Source: Methylobacterium sp. J-070 | GTDB lineage: Bacteria > Pseudomonadota > Alphaproteobacteria > Rhizobiales > Beijerinckiaceae | DNA length: 64,000 bases | Direction of reading: 5' to 3' | NCBI RefSeq assembly: GCF_022829385.1 | Contig: NZ_JAKSXX010000290.1 | Coordinates: 62,001-126,000, forward strand | Part shown: in pieces, positions 41,026-50,201 of the stretch | Position numbering within the stretch: position 1 is the stretch's first letter | Layout of the letters: every line of letters starts with the position of its first letter | The notes under the pieces: generated by a model | Told to the model about the DNA's origin: nothing | The model's input: only the letters and a program-made list of their open reading frames with translations | Databases searched by the model: none | Program-made: the position numbers and the translations under genes

Positions 41026-41418
41026 TCAGTGCAGGCTGCGGCGGACGTGCGGGCTGTCGAGGGAGAAGGCGGGGATCTCGGCCTCGAAGCTTTCGCCGGC
41101 CACCGTCGCCATGGTGTAGCTGCCGGCCATCAGGCCGTCGGGCGTGTTGAGCGGGCAGCCGCTCGTGTAGCAGAAGGACTCGCCCGGCTCCAGCACCGGC
41201 TGCTTGCCGACCACGCCGGTTCCGCGCACCTCCTGGCAGGCGCCGTGGCCGTCGATGATGCGCCAGTGGCGCGAGCGGAGCTGCACCTGCTCGCTGCCGT
41301 TGTTCACGATTTCGACCGTGTAGGCGAAGAAGTAACGGCTCTCGTTCGGTGAGGATTCCTCCTCGACGAAGCGAGACTGAACCGTCACGCTTATTCCCCG
41401 AGTCTCGGCCTTGTACAT
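41026..41418 (-). CDS. apaG: ApaG domain protein
   Basis: 130 residues from MYKAETRGISVTVQSRFVEE. The ApaG fibronectin-like fold is marked by FFAYTVEIVNNGSEQVQLRS, RHWRIIDGHGACQEVRGTGV, VGKQPVLEPGESFCYTSGCP and LNTPDGLMAGSYTMA. In E. coli ApaG is linked to Co/Mg resistance and Ap4A, but its biochemical role is unsettled. The long in-frame extension to 41664 has no conserved sequence. It is the first gene of apaG-argE-speG. Confidence 0.94.
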   Translation of the reverse strand: MYKAETRGISVTVQSRFVEEESSPNESRYFFAYTVEIVNNGSEQVQLRSRHWRIIDGHGACQEVRGTGVVGKQPVLEPGESFCYTSGCPLNTPDGLMAGSYTMATVAGESFEAEIPAFSLDSPHVRRSLH

Positions 41419-41681
41419 CGCCCTGTTAGGCCCTTCATCGGACAGCGCGATTCGCCAGAACCGAACCTCACGCGCGTCAGGGGCGGTGGTAGTAGCCTGC
41501 GGAATCGCCGTCAATTGCGGCGGACTACCTCGCGCGGCCCCGGTCGCGCGGTCCGCCGCGGCGGCGCAGGACCTGCCCCAGGAGGGGCCGATCGAACGGG
41601 TTAAGCCGCCATTAGCCAGTCTCGTCGGAAAACGGCGGCTGGCGCGGTCCGGCCGGCGGGGCACGAGGGAGTCAGGGCGCG

Positions 41682-42806
41682 ATGAACGCGGGCGCAGGCA
41701 CGGGAAAAGCCGATTCGGGCGCGGAGAGCCGCGGCGGCATCCTGCCGGGCCAAGCGATCGCCGCGCTGGCGCGGGCGGGCGTCATCCGTACCGCGCGCGC
41801 CTTCGCGGCCGACCAGATCCAGCCCGCGAGCCTCGATCTGCGCCTGGGCGACACGGCCTATCGGGTGCGCACGAGCTTCCTGCCCGGCGCCGGGCGCACG
41901 GTTCAGGCCTGCGTCGCCCGGCTGTCGCTGCACGCGATCGACCTGCGCCCCGGCGCGGTCCTGGAAACGGGCTGCGTCTACATCGCCGAACTCCAGGAGA
42001 GCCTGACCCTGCCGGGCGACCTGGCGGCGGCGGCGAACCCGAAGAGTTCCACCGGGCGCATCGACGTCTTCACCCGGGTGATCACCGATCGCGGCGAGGC
42101 CTTCGATCAGGTCGAGCCCGGCTATACCGGGCCGCTCTATGCGGAGATCTCGCCGCGCACGTTCCCGGTCCTCGTCCGCACGGGCTCGCGCCTGTCGCAG
42201 ATCCGCTTCCGCCGGGGGACGCCGCGGCTGACCGAGACCGAACTCGGCCTGCTCCACGCCCGCTCGGCCCTGGTCGATGTCGGCATCCCGTCCTTCCAGG
42301 GTGGCGTGGCGGTCTCGGTGGACCTTGCCGGCTTCGACGGGCTGGTCGGCTACCGGGCCAAGCGCCATACCGGCCTCGTCGATGTTGACGCCCCGGGCCG
42401 GCATCGGGCCGCCGATTTCTGGGAGCCTCTGCCGGCCGACGGATCGGGCAGCCTGATCCTCGATCCCGGCCAGTTCTACATCCTGGCCTCGAAGGAGGCG
42501 GTGCAGGTCCCGCCCGATCACGCCGCCGAGATGGTGCCGTTCGACCCCCTGGTGGGAGAGTTCCGGGTGCACTACGCCGGCTTCTTCGATCCCGGTTTCG
42601 GCTATGCCGGGGCCGGCGGTGCCGGGGCCCGGGCCGTGCTGGAGGTGCGCTCGCGCGACGTGCCGTTCCTGCTGGAGGACGGCCAGATCGTCGGCCGCCT
42701 CGTGTACGAACGCATGCTCGACCTCCCCGAGACGCTCTACGGGGCCGGCGCCGGCTCCAACTATCAGGCCCAGGGGCTCAAGCTCTCCAAGCATTTCGTC
42801 CTGTAG
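41682..42806 (+). CDS. dcd: 2'-deoxycytidine 5'-triphosphate deaminase, long form
   Basis: Produces dUTP from dCTP for thymidylate synthesis. The 374-residue product is about twice the length of E. coli Dcd and belongs to the alphaproteobacterial long form with two dUTPase-like halves. The first half has FAADQIQPASLDLRLGDTAY and AAAANPKSSTGRIDVFTRVI; the second has ARSALVDVGIPSFQGGVAVS, VPPDHAAEMVPFDPLVGEFR, HYAGFFDPGFGY and ending KLSKHFVL. AGGGAGTCAGGG precedes the ATG. It stands alone, divergent from apaG. Confidence 0.92.
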   Translation: MNAGAGTGKADSGAESRGGILPGQAIAALARAGVIRTARAFAADQIQPASLDLRLGDTAYRVRTSFLPGAGRTVQACVARLSLHAIDLRPGAVLETGCVYIAELQESLTLPGDLAAAANPKSSTGRIDVFTRVITDRGEAFDQVEPGYTGPLYAEISPRTFPVLVRTGSRLSQIRFRRGTPRLTETELGLLHARSALVDVGIPSFQGGVAVSVDLAGFDGLVGYRAKRHTGLVDVDAPGRHRAADFWEPLPADGSGSLILDPGQFYILASKEAVQVPPDHAAEMVPFDPLVGEFRVHYAGFFDPGFGYAGAGGAGARAVLEVRSRDVPFLLEDGQIVGRLVYERMLDLPETLYGAGAGSNYQAQGLKLSKHFVL

Positions 42807-42841
42807 CCCGGCCTCAGGTCTCGGGCGGGAGCATCGACGCT

Positions 42842-43303
42842 ATGGACGCGGTGGACCGGAAGATCCTGGACGTCCTCCAGCAGGACGCGACGCTCCCGGT
42901 GGCCGAACTCGCCGAGCGGGTCGGCGTCAGCGCGGCGCCCTGCTGGCGCCGGGTGAAGAAGCTGGAGGCGTCGGGCGTCATCCGGCGCCGGGTCGCCCTG
43001 GTGGACCGGCGCAAGGTCAACGTGTCGACCACGGTGTTCGTGGCCGTGAAGGCGCCACGCCACGCCGCCGACTGGACCGACGCGTTCCGCCGGGTCGTCG
43101 CCGGCTTCCCGGAGATCGTCGAGGCGTGGCGCCTGACCGGCGAGGTCGATTACCTGCTGCGCATCGTGGTGCCCGACATCGAGGCCTACGACGCCCTCTA
43201 CCAGCGCCTCATCGCCAAGCTCGAATTCTCGAACCTGTCCTCCTCCATCGCCATGGAGGAGATGAAGTACACGACCGCCGTGCCGACACTGTACATGGCG
43301 TGA
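42842..43303 (+). CDS. Lrp/AsnC family transcriptional regulator
   Basis: 153 residues. The N-terminal winged helix is DAVDRKILDVLQQDATLPVA, ELAERVGVSAAPCWRRVKKL, EASGVIRRRVALVDRRKVN. The C-terminal RAM domain contains TGEVDYLLRIVVPDIEAYDA (the G-x-x-D-Y-x-L amino-acid-binding motif). The protein resembles regulators of amino acid catabolism such as BkdR/PutR-type proteins. No neighbouring gene on the same strand is an obvious target; the convergent cupin gene handles a sulfur amino acid but reads towards it. Confidence 0.93.
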   Translation: MDAVDRKILDVLQQDATLPVAELAERVGVSAAPCWRRVKKLEASGVIRRRVALVDRRKVNVSTTVFVAVKAPRHAADWTDAFRRVVAGFPEIVEAWRLTGEVDYLLRIVVPDIEAYDALYQRLIAKLEFSNLSSSIAMEEMKYTTAVPTLYMA

Positions 43304-43355
43304 GGCCGGATCGCCTCGCGGGCACGGACCGGCAGGGCCGGCGGTCCGCCGCGGC

Positions 43356-43877
43356 TCAGCCCGCAGCCACCTCATAGGTCCGATGGATCGAGGTATCCTG
43401 GGTGCGGTGATCGTAGCCGTAGACGTGGATCGAGACGGCCTCCTCCGGCCTGTCATTGGCGATCCGGTGCAGGTTCGGGCCGGACGGCAGCATGCAGGCC
43501 ACGAAGCCCGCCTCCCGCACGGCATCCAGGGTCGGCACCGCGTGCGTGTCGCTGATCGGGCGGTACCAGGTCTCGCGCAACGCGCCGCGCAGCAGGCCGA
43601 AGCAGCACGAGCAATGATGATCGTGCACCGGCGTGACCGTGCCGGGGCTCCACACCATCGCCCACACGCTGATCTCCCCCGTGCCGAACAGCAGGTTGCG
43701 GCTGAGGCCCGGATTCCGGGCTGACAGCCGTGACGGGTCGAGCAGGTCCGGGCGGGAGAGGATCCGGTTCAGCGTCGCCCGGGCGGCGGCGAGATAGGCG
43801 TCGGGCGAGCGGCGGGCGGATACGGCCAGGTCCGCCATCAGCGCCGCGGTTTCGGCCGGAACGAACAGCTGCGACAT
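43356..43877 (-). CDS. Cysteine dioxygenase-like cupin protein
   Basis: 173 residues from MSQLFVPAETAALMADLAVS. The iron-binding motif of the cysteine dioxygenase type I family is present as SPGTVTPVHDHHCSCCFGLL (His-x-His), with RGALRETWY and, further on, SGPNLHRIANDRPEEAVSIHVYGYD supplying the third His. It probably oxidises a small thiol such as cysteine or 3-mercaptopropionate to the sulfinate; the substrate cannot be settled by eye. The longer frame from 43979 adds an unstructured leader. The 238 bases before its start hold its promoter region and nothing else I can support. Confidence 0.85.
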   Translation of the reverse strand: MSQLFVPAETAALMADLAVSARRSPDAYLAAARATLNRILSRPDLLDPSRLSARNPGLSRNLLFGTGEISVWAMVWSPGTVTPVHDHHCSCCFGLLRGALRETWYRPISDTHAVPTLDAVREAGFVACMLPSGPNLHRIANDRPEEAVSIHVYGYDHRTQDTSIHRTYEVAAG

Positions 43878-44115
43878 CGACGGGCTCCGCGAACGCCCTT
43901 CATCAGGCTGCCCGCAGCGTAGCGCGTCCGCACCGGCATCCGGTTGCGAACGCGACGCCCAATCGCCCGCGGCGCGCAAACCAATTGCTCCGATGCGGCC
44001 GCAGACCGAATTCCATTGCGCCCCTTGGCCATCCTACGAAAACGATGCCGGCGTTCCTGCGTCGACGCGCAACGTCAGGCGAGTCGGAAGCGCCGTACGC
44101 CGGGACCCGGCGCGA

Positions 44116-45186
44116 TCAGGACCCCGCGACCGAACGTGCGAACGCGCGCACGAGGTCACCGTCGAGCTTGCCCTCCATGCCGTGGAGGATCCGCATGGCT
44201 TCGACCGCCGGCAGGGGCGGGCGATAGGGGCGGCGCTCCACCAGGGCCGCGTAGACGTCGCAGACGGTGATCAGCCGGACGGTGTCGGTGATGGCGGCAC
44301 CCTTCAGCCCGTCCGGATAGCCCGAGCCGTCGAGCATCTCGTGATGGTGGCGCACGACCCCGAGCACGGTCTCGTCGAACCCGCCGGCCTTGACCAGGAT
44401 CGCGTGCCCCAGGGCCGCGTGCTCGCACATCACCGCCCGTTCCGCGGGATCGAGCGGCCCGGGCTTGTTCAGGATCTCCAGCGGGATCTTGGCCTTTCCG
44501 ACGTCGTGGACCAGGGCGGCCCGAACGAGCAACTGGCGGTCCGAGGCCGAGAAGCCGAGGTCGATCGCGAAGGTCGCGGCGAGGCCGGCCACCAGCAGAC
44601 AATGCTGGTAGGTGGCGTCGTCGTAGGCCCGGACGGTCTCGAGCCACGCGTTCAGACCGGCGACGCCGATCGCGCCGAGGATCGGATCGAGGCTCTCGTC
44701 GATCAGGGCGGCGTCGACGGTTCCGGAGGTGCGCGCGGAATCGAGGAGTGTGGCGATGACGGCGCCGGCCCGGTCGGCCGCCCGGGCGACCTGCGGCGCG
44801 CCGGGCACGGCCGGGCTCGGCCCTCGCGTCGGCGCCGGGGGTCGAAGCTCCGCCCGCAGCGCCTCGACCACGGTGGCGGGCGGCGTATCGGCGGGCAGGC
44901 AGAGCCGCGCCCCGAGGCCGCGCGCCGCGGACAGGCTGCGCGCGCCCATGCTCCGCATCAGGAAGATCCGCGGCAGCGCCGGCGTCGCGGCGATCAGCAT
45001 GCGCAGGCCGGTGAACGGCGAGGGCTGAAGCAGGTCGAGGTCGGCGACGAGGGCGATGCACGGGACGGAAGGCGCCGGCTCGGCGGCACGCAGCACCAGG
45101 CACGGTGCGATCGGCTCAAGCGCGCGCAGGAGGTCGGTGCGGCGGGTGGGCTGGTCGGTATAGAGGACGAGGGTGCCCGCGTGCAT
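44116..45186 (-). CDS. HD-GYP domain protein (putative c-di-GMP phosphodiesterase)
   Basis: 356 residues. Residues about 1-120 look like a degenerate receiver-type domain (VLYTDQPTRRTDLLRALEPI, ALVADLDLLQPS). The C-terminal HD-GYP domain from about residue 190 contains the key motifs LVRAALVHDVGKAKIPLEIL (HD), VMCEHAALGHAILVKAGGFD, RHHHEMLDGSGYPDGLKGAA (HHE plus GYP-type GSGYPDG) and ITVCDVYAALVERRPYRPPL. It would degrade cyclic di-GMP. The lack of a clear phosphoacceptor site suggests a non-canonical input. Confidence 0.9.
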   Translation of the reverse strand: MHAGTLVLYTDQPTRRTDLLRALEPIAPCLVLRAAEPAPSVPCIALVADLDLLQPSPFTGLRMLIAATPALPRIFLMRSMGARSLSAARGLGARLCLPADTPPATVVEALRAELRPPAPTRGPSPAVPGAPQVARAADRAGAVIATLLDSARTSGTVDAALIDESLDPILGAIGVAGLNAWLETVRAYDDATYQHCLLVAGLAATFAIDLGFSASDRQLLVRAALVHDVGKAKIPLEILNKPGPLDPAERAVMCEHAALGHAILVKAGGFDETVLGVVRHHHEMLDGSGYPDGLKGAAITDTVRLITVCDVYAALVERRPYRPPLPAVEAMRILHGMEGKLDGDLVRAFARSVAGS

Positions 45187-45295
45187 CTGGCTCAGGTGGC
45201 GACAAGCCGCTGCCGCGACGCGGTGAGTCCGACCGGCGCGGTGCTCCCCTTGCCTACCACGCCGATCTCGCCGGACCCTAATGCGCGCGGCGCCC

Positions 45296-46021
45296 TCAGC
45301 CGGCCGCGGCCTCGTCGAGCAGCCACGCGACCTTGCCCGCGCCCGTCACCCGGCCGGCCGGGAGGTCGTCCCCGGCGGCGAGGCGGGCGAGGGCCGCGCG
45401 CTTGCCCGCGCCCGTCACCAGGAACAGGACGTGCCGGGACGAGGCGAGGGCCGGGAACGTCAGGGTGATCCGCGGCACGAACGGCGCGAGGCCGGCCTCC
45501 GGCACGGGCGCGACCAGCCTCCGGGTCTCGTCGGACGCCGGCTTGCCGGGGAACAGCGAGGCGGTGTGCCCGTCCTCTCCGAGGCCGAGGAGCACGAGGT
45601 CGAAGAGCGGCCGATCGGGCACCAGGGTGTCGCCGCCGTAGTAGTCGAGGAGGGTGCGCTCGTAGGCCCGGGCGCCCGCCTCCGCGCCCTCGTCGGAGGG
45701 GATGAAGTGGAGGTGGGTCGCGGGGATCCGCGAGCCGTGGCCGAAGGCCTCGCGGACCATGCGCACGTTGCTGCGCGCGTCGTCCCAGGGGACCACCCGG
45801 TCGTCGCCGAAGAACCAATGGACCCGCTCCCACGGCACGCGGGTCGCGTAGTCCGGTCCGGCGAGGAGGCCGTAGAGCGTCTTCGGGGTCGAGCCGCCCG
45901 ACAGGCAGATCGCGATCCGCTCGGACCGGTTCTCGCCGCAGGCCACGATCAGCCGTTCGGCCGCCTCCCGGGCGACCGCCTCCATGTCGGGCAGCACATG
46001 GGTACCGGTGGGAAGGCTCAT
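45296..46021 (-). CDS. pgl: 6-phosphogluconolactonase
   Basis: 241 residues, last gene of the sugar-phosphate operon. Hydrolyses 6-phosphogluconolactone in the oxidative pentose phosphate pathway. Marks: IAICLSGGSTPKTLYGLLAG, VHWFFGDDRVVPWDDARSN, LFDLVLLGLGEDGHTASLFP (catalytic region GLGEDGHTASLFPG) and RITLTFPALASSRHVLFLVT. It starts 10 bases after gnd. glucose-6-phosphate dehydrogenase (zwf), its usual upstream partner, is not in the window. Confidence 0.95.
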   Translation of the reverse strand: MSLPTGTHVLPDMEAVAREAAERLIVACGENRSERIAICLSGGSTPKTLYGLLAGPDYATRVPWERVHWFFGDDRVVPWDDARSNVRMVREAFGHGSRIPATHLHFIPSDEGAEAGARAYERTLLDYYGGDTLVPDRPLFDLVLLGLGEDGHTASLFPGKPASDETRRLVAPVPEAGLAPFVPRITLTFPALASSRHVLFLVTGAGKRAALARLAAGDDLPAGRVTGAGKVAWLLDEAAAG

Positions 46022-46031
46022 GCGGGCGTTC

Positions 46032-47009
46032 CTAGGCCTTCGGCTCCTGGTGACCGCCGAAGCCCTTGCGCATCGCGGAGAGCAGCTTGTCGGCGTAGCT
46101 CTCGTGCTCCCGGGAGCGGAAGCGGCGATAGAGGGCGGCCGACAGGACCGTGGCCGGGACGCTCTCCTCGATGGCGGCGTTGATGGTCCAGCGGCCCTCG
46201 CCCGAATCCTCCACGTAGCCGGAGAAGTCTGTGAGTTGCTCGTCGCCCGCCAGCGCCTGGGCGGTCAGGTCGAGGAGCCAGGACGAGACGACGCTGCCGC
46301 GCCGCCAGACCTCGGCGATGTCGCCCATGTTCAGGTCGAAGCGGCGCTCGGCCGGCAGCGCCTCGGAATTGGCGTGGCGGAGGATGTCGAACCCCTCCGC
46401 GTAGGCCTGCATCAGGCCGTACTCGATCCCGTTATGGACCATCTTGACGAAATGGCCCGCGCCGGTCGGCCCGGCATGGATGTAGCCCTGCTCGGCGCGC
46501 GGGTCGCGGCCATCCCGGTTCGGGGTCTTCGGGATGTCGCCGATGCCGGGCGCCAGGGTCTTGAAGATCGGGTCGAGCCGGTCGACGGTCTCGGTATCGC
46601 CGCCGATCATCATGCAGTAGCCGCGCTCCAGCCCCCAGACGCCCCCCGAGGTGCCGACATCCACGTAGTGCAGGCCCTTTGCCTTCAGGGCGATGCCACG
46701 GCGGACATCGTCGCCGTAGAAGGAGTTGCCGCCGTCGATGACGCAGTCGCCGGGCTGCATCAGACCGCTCAGGGTCTCGACCGCCTGCTCGGTGATCGCG
46801 CCCGCCGGCAGCATCACCCAGGCGGAGCGCGGCGCCTCCAGCTTGGCGACCAGATCCTCCAGGCTCGATGCGCCGACTGCGCCGGCCTCGACCAGGGCCG
46901 CGACCGCCGCCGGGTTCTGGTCGAACGCCACGGCGGTGTGCCCATCGCGCAGGAGGCGCCGGACGATGTTGCCGCCCATCCGGCCGAGACCGATCATGCC
47001 GAGTTGCAT
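46032..47009 (-). CDS. gnd: 6-phosphogluconate dehydrogenase, short decarboxylating form
   Basis: 325 residues, the short form (about 300-330 residues, often NAD-dependent) rather than the 470-residue enteric type. The Rossmann motif is MQLGMIGLGRMGGNIVRRLL with Asp at the end of the second strand (AVAFDQN), consistent with NAD preference. Active-site segments are VIDGGNSFYGDDVRRG, YVDVGTSGGVWGLERGYCMM and GAGHFVKMVHNGIEYGLMQA (catalytic Lys). It converts 6-phosphogluconate to ribulose 5-phosphate. A 260-base gap separates it from tal-pgi upstream. Confidence 0.95.
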   Translation of the reverse strand: MQLGMIGLGRMGGNIVRRLLRDGHTAVAFDQNPAAVAALVEAGAVGASSLEDLVAKLEAPRSAWVMLPAGAITEQAVETLSGLMQPGDCVIDGGNSFYGDDVRRGIALKAKGLHYVDVGTSGGVWGLERGYCMMIGGDTETVDRLDPIFKTLAPGIGDIPKTPNRDGRDPRAEQGYIHAGPTGAGHFVKMVHNGIEYGLMQAYAEGFDILRHANSEALPAERRFDLNMGDIAEVWRRGSVVSSWLLDLTAQALAGDEQLTDFSGYVEDSGEGRWTINAAIEESVPATVLSAALYRRFRSREHESYADKLLSAMRKGFGGHQEPKA

Positions 47010-47269
47010 CGCTGCTCTTCCTTCGATCGACCCCGCGGAGGGGGTGGAGGTTCTACGGCTTCACCGACGGCTAACCCTCGAAACGCAACGCTTACCCGGA
47101 CACCTGGAACGTCGAGGACGGTGGTCCGGGACGAACCACACCGGGCGCCGCGAAAGCGGCATAGTTCGAAGTCTGCGCACGCTTCGTGTCTTCCTGTGCC
47201 GGATCCCGGGTCGCATTCCGCTGACGCTGCGTGCGCCCGGGACAGGGGGGGCTGGCCCGCTTACCGCAC

Positions 47270-50116
47270 CTACGCAACCGCCGCCTTCAGCGCCGCCGCG
47301 ACGCGCTTCAGCCCCGCCTCGAGATCCCCCTTGAGGTGCACCCGCAGCGCCCGCCGGCCGCGCTCGGCGAGCACGGCGAAGTCGCCCCGGGCCTGCGCCG
47401 CCACCACGGTGGCGAAGCCCAGCGTCCGGCCGGGGATCGCCAGGTCCTGCGACGGCTCCGCGGTGATCTGCAGGAACACGCCGGTGTCCGGGCCGCCCTT
47501 GTAGGCCTGACCGGTGGAGTGCAGGAACCGCGGCCCGAATTCCAGGCAGGTCGCCACCTTCCTGGCGTCCCGCACGGCGATCCGCCCCTCTTGGAGGATC
47601 CCGGCCGTCCGCCCGTTGCGCGGCACGTAGGCGAGGAGCCCGAGATAGTCGCCGTCCCTCAGCCGGGCGACCTGTGCCTTGACGGCGGCCTCGAGCCCCT
47701 CCGATGCCGGCTTGAGCCCCTCGGCGTTCCTCGGATCCGCGTAGAGGGCGACCTGCTCATCCTCGTAGAGGGGCGTCTCGGCCGGGAGGGCGCCGTCGCG
47801 CTCCGCCTCCGCGAACAGCTTCTTGGTCTCGACCTTGCTGGCCTCGACATCGGGCTGATCGAACGGGTTGATGCCGAGCACCGCGCCCGCCACCGCGGTG
47901 GCCATCTCCAGCCGGTAGAATTCCTGCGGCAGCTGCTCGATGGAATCGAGGGTGATGCGGGCGATGGGGTGGCCATCCCGCTCCAGGGCCCGCAACGCCT
48001 CGTCCTGCGCCGCCTCGGCATGGCCGTCGAGGCGGAGATAGATGAAGAACCGGTCGCGGCCGTAGACCGCCGGGACGCCGACCGGCTCCCCGTCCACCGG
48101 CACGAGGCCCTTGCCCTGCTTGCCGGTCGATTCCGCGATCAGCTGCTCGGCCCAGGCGCCGAAGCTCCCGATCGCGGGAGACGCCACGATCGTGACCTTG
48201 TCGCGCCCGGCCAGCGCCGCCGCGCCCATCGCCGTCCCGAGCAGCACGCCGGGGTTCTGGGCCGGCGGCACGGCGGGACCGCAGGAGCGGACCATGATCC
48301 GGGCCGTCTCCAGCAGCGCCTTGACGTCGAGGCCCATGGCGGCGGCCGGGACGAGGCCGAAGGCCGACAGCACCGAGTAGCGGCCGCCGATCTGCTTCAC
48401 CCCGTAGAAGATTTTCTTGAACCGGTCCGCCTTCGCGGCGCGCTCCATGTCGGAACCCGGGTCGGTGACCGCCACGAAGTGGTCGCCCGCCCGGTCGCCG
48501 AGCACCTGTTTGGCGCGGGCCAGGAAGTAGTCGCGGAACACGTTGGGCTCCAGCGTCGAGCCCGACTTCGACGCGACGATGAACACCGTCTTCGCCAGGT
48601 CGATGCTCGCCTCCAGGGCGCGCACCTGGTCCGGATGGGTCGAGTCGAGGATCTGCAGTCTCGGGAAGCCCTCGCGCTGGCCGTAGGTCAGGCTCAGAAC
48701 CTCCGGGCCGAGGCTCGACCCGCCCATGCCCAGCACCACGGCATCGGTGAACCCTTCCGCCTTCACCCACTCGGCGAAGGCGGCGTAGTCGGCGGCCTTC
48801 TCCAGCTCCTCCTCGACGATATGCAGCCAGCCGAGCCAGTTCGCCTCGTCGTGGCCGGACCAGACCGAGGCGTCGCCCGCCCAGAGCCGGCGGATCGAAC
48901 CGCTCGCGCGCCACGCCTCGACGGTCTTCTTCGCCTCGGTGGCGAGGGTGTCGTCCATGACGAGGCTCTGGCCGTCCAGCCGGTGCCCGAGCAGCGCGGC
49001 GCGCTTGCCCGCGACCGCGCCGAGCAGGCTGTCGGCCGCGTCGATGAAGAGCTGGACGCCCTCCTTCACCAGCTGCCGGGCCACCGTCTCGATGTCGATG
49101 CCGGTCCGGGCGAGCCGCGCCATCACGGCCTCGGCGCCCGGCACGTCCTCCTCGATCGTGGCGCGCACCACGCCGTGGTCGCGGAACGCGTCCATGGTGG
49201 CGGGCGGCATCGTGTTGACGGTGTTCGGGCCGATCAGCTCCTCGACGTAGAGGACGTCGGAATAGGCCTTGTTCTTGACGCCCGTGGAGGCCCAGAGCAG
49301 CCGCTGCGCCTTGGCGCCCTTCTCGGCGAGCGCCGTCCACTTGGCCTCGGAAAAGATGCGCTTGTAGCGCTGGTAGGCGAGCTTGGCGTTGGCGATGGCC
49401 ACCTTGCCCTTCAGCTGCTCCAGGGCGATCTTCTCGTCGGGGTCGTTGGCCTGTGCGATCTTCTCGTCCAGCAGCTTGTCGACCAGGACGTCGATCCGGC
49501 TGATGAAGAAGCTCGCCACGCTGGCGATCTTCGACACGTCGTGGCCGGCCCTCGCCCGGGCGTCCAGGCCGTCGATGAAGGCGCGGGCCACCGCCTCGTA
49601 GGCCTCCTGCGAGAACAGCAGGGTGACGTTGATCGAGATGCCCTCGCTGGTGAGCTGCCGGATCGCCGGGATGCCCTCGGGGGTGGCGGGCACCTTCACC
49701 ATCAGGTTGTCGCGCGCGACCGCCCTGTGCAGGCGCCGGGCCTCGGCGAGGGTCTCGTCGGTGTCGAGGGCGAGGTAGGGCGAGACCTCGAGGCTGACGT
49801 AGCCGTCGGCGCCGTCGCTCGCGTCGTAGACCGGGCGCAGCACGTCGGCGGCCGCCTGGATGTCGGCGATCGCCAGGCCTTCGTAGAGGTCGATGACGCG
49901 GCTGTCGCCGTGTGCCTGCATGGCCTTCAGGCCCTCGTCGTACTCTTCCGAGTGGCCGATCGCCTTCTCGAAGATCGACGGGTTGGAGGTGACGCCCCGC
50001 AGGCCATCCCGCTCCACAAGCTGCTTCAATTCGCCCTTCTGGACGAAGCCGCGGGCCACGAAGTCGAGCCAGACCGCCTGATCCTGTTCGGCGTGCAGGG
50101 CCTTGAGCGCGTTCAT
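47270..50116 (-). CDS. tal-pgi: Bifunctional transaldolase/glucose-6-phosphate isomerase
   Basis: A 948-residue fusion. Residues about 1-365 form the transaldolase (RDGLRGVTSNPSIFEKAIGH, DNLMVKVPATPEGIPAIRQL with the Schiff-base Lys, ISINVTLLFSQEAYEAVARA, LLWASTGVKNKAYSDVLYVE). Residues about 400-948 form phosphoglucose isomerase (VVLGMGGSSLGPEVLSLTYG, FIVASKSGSTLEPNVFRDYF, GSFGAWAEQLIAESTGKQGK). Both active sites look complete. The fusion joins the non-oxidative pentose phosphate pathway with entry to glycolysis and is known in several alphaproteobacteria. It lies between tkt and gnd in one transcriptional direction. Confidence 0.96.
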   Translation of the reverse strand: MNALKALHAEQDQAVWLDFVARGFVQKGELKQLVERDGLRGVTSNPSIFEKAIGHSEEYDEGLKAMQAHGDSRVIDLYEGLAIADIQAAADVLRPVYDASDGADGYVSLEVSPYLALDTDETLAEARRLHRAVARDNLMVKVPATPEGIPAIRQLTSEGISINVTLLFSQEAYEAVARAFIDGLDARARAGHDVSKIASVASFFISRIDVLVDKLLDEKIAQANDPDEKIALEQLKGKVAIANAKLAYQRYKRIFSEAKWTALAEKGAKAQRLLWASTGVKNKAYSDVLYVEELIGPNTVNTMPPATMDAFRDHGVVRATIEEDVPGAEAVMARLARTGIDIETVARQLVKEGVQLFIDAADSLLGAVAGKRAALLGHRLDGQSLVMDDTLATEAKKTVEAWRASGSIRRLWAGDASVWSGHDEANWLGWLHIVEEELEKAADYAAFAEWVKAEGFTDAVVLGMGGSSLGPEVLSLTYGQREGFPRLQILDSTHPDQVRALEASIDLAKTVFIVASKSGSTLEPNVFRDYFLARAKQVLGDRAGDHFVAVTDPGSDMERAAKADRFKKIFYGVKQIGGRYSVLSAFGLVPAAAMGLDVKALLETARIMVRSCGPAVPPAQNPGVLLGTAMGAAALAGRDKVTIVASPAIGSFGAWAEQLIAESTGKQGKGLVPVDGEPVGVPAVYGRDRFFIYLRLDGHAEAAQDEALRALERDGHPIARITLDSIEQLPQEFYRLEMATAVAGAVLGINPFDQPDVEASKVETKKLFAEAERDGALPAETPLYEDEQVALYADPRNAEGLKPASEGLEAAVKAQVARLRDGDYLGLLAYVPRNGRTAGILQEGRIAVRDARKVATCLEFGPRFLHSTGQAYKGGPDTGVFLQITAEPSQDLAIPGRTLGFATVVAAQARGDFAVLAERGRRALRVHLKGDLEAGLKRVAAALKAAVA

Positions 50117-50158
50117 GTCGGTTCCTCGTCTCGCGTATCGCTACGTACCGGGCGCTCT

Positions 50159-50180
50159 CCTCCCCCGCAGAGGGGGGAGG
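50159..50180. repeat. Short C/G hairpin between tkt and tal-pgi
   Basis: CCTCCCCC, six bases, GGGGGAGG forms an 8-base stem in the 85-base gap. It has no T run, so it may trim or stabilise mRNA rather than terminate. Similar C-run/G-run inverted repeats are common between genes in GC-rich alphaproteobacteria. Confidence 0.4.
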
Positions 50181-50201
50181 GGCACCGTCGCGCATCCGCC
50201 A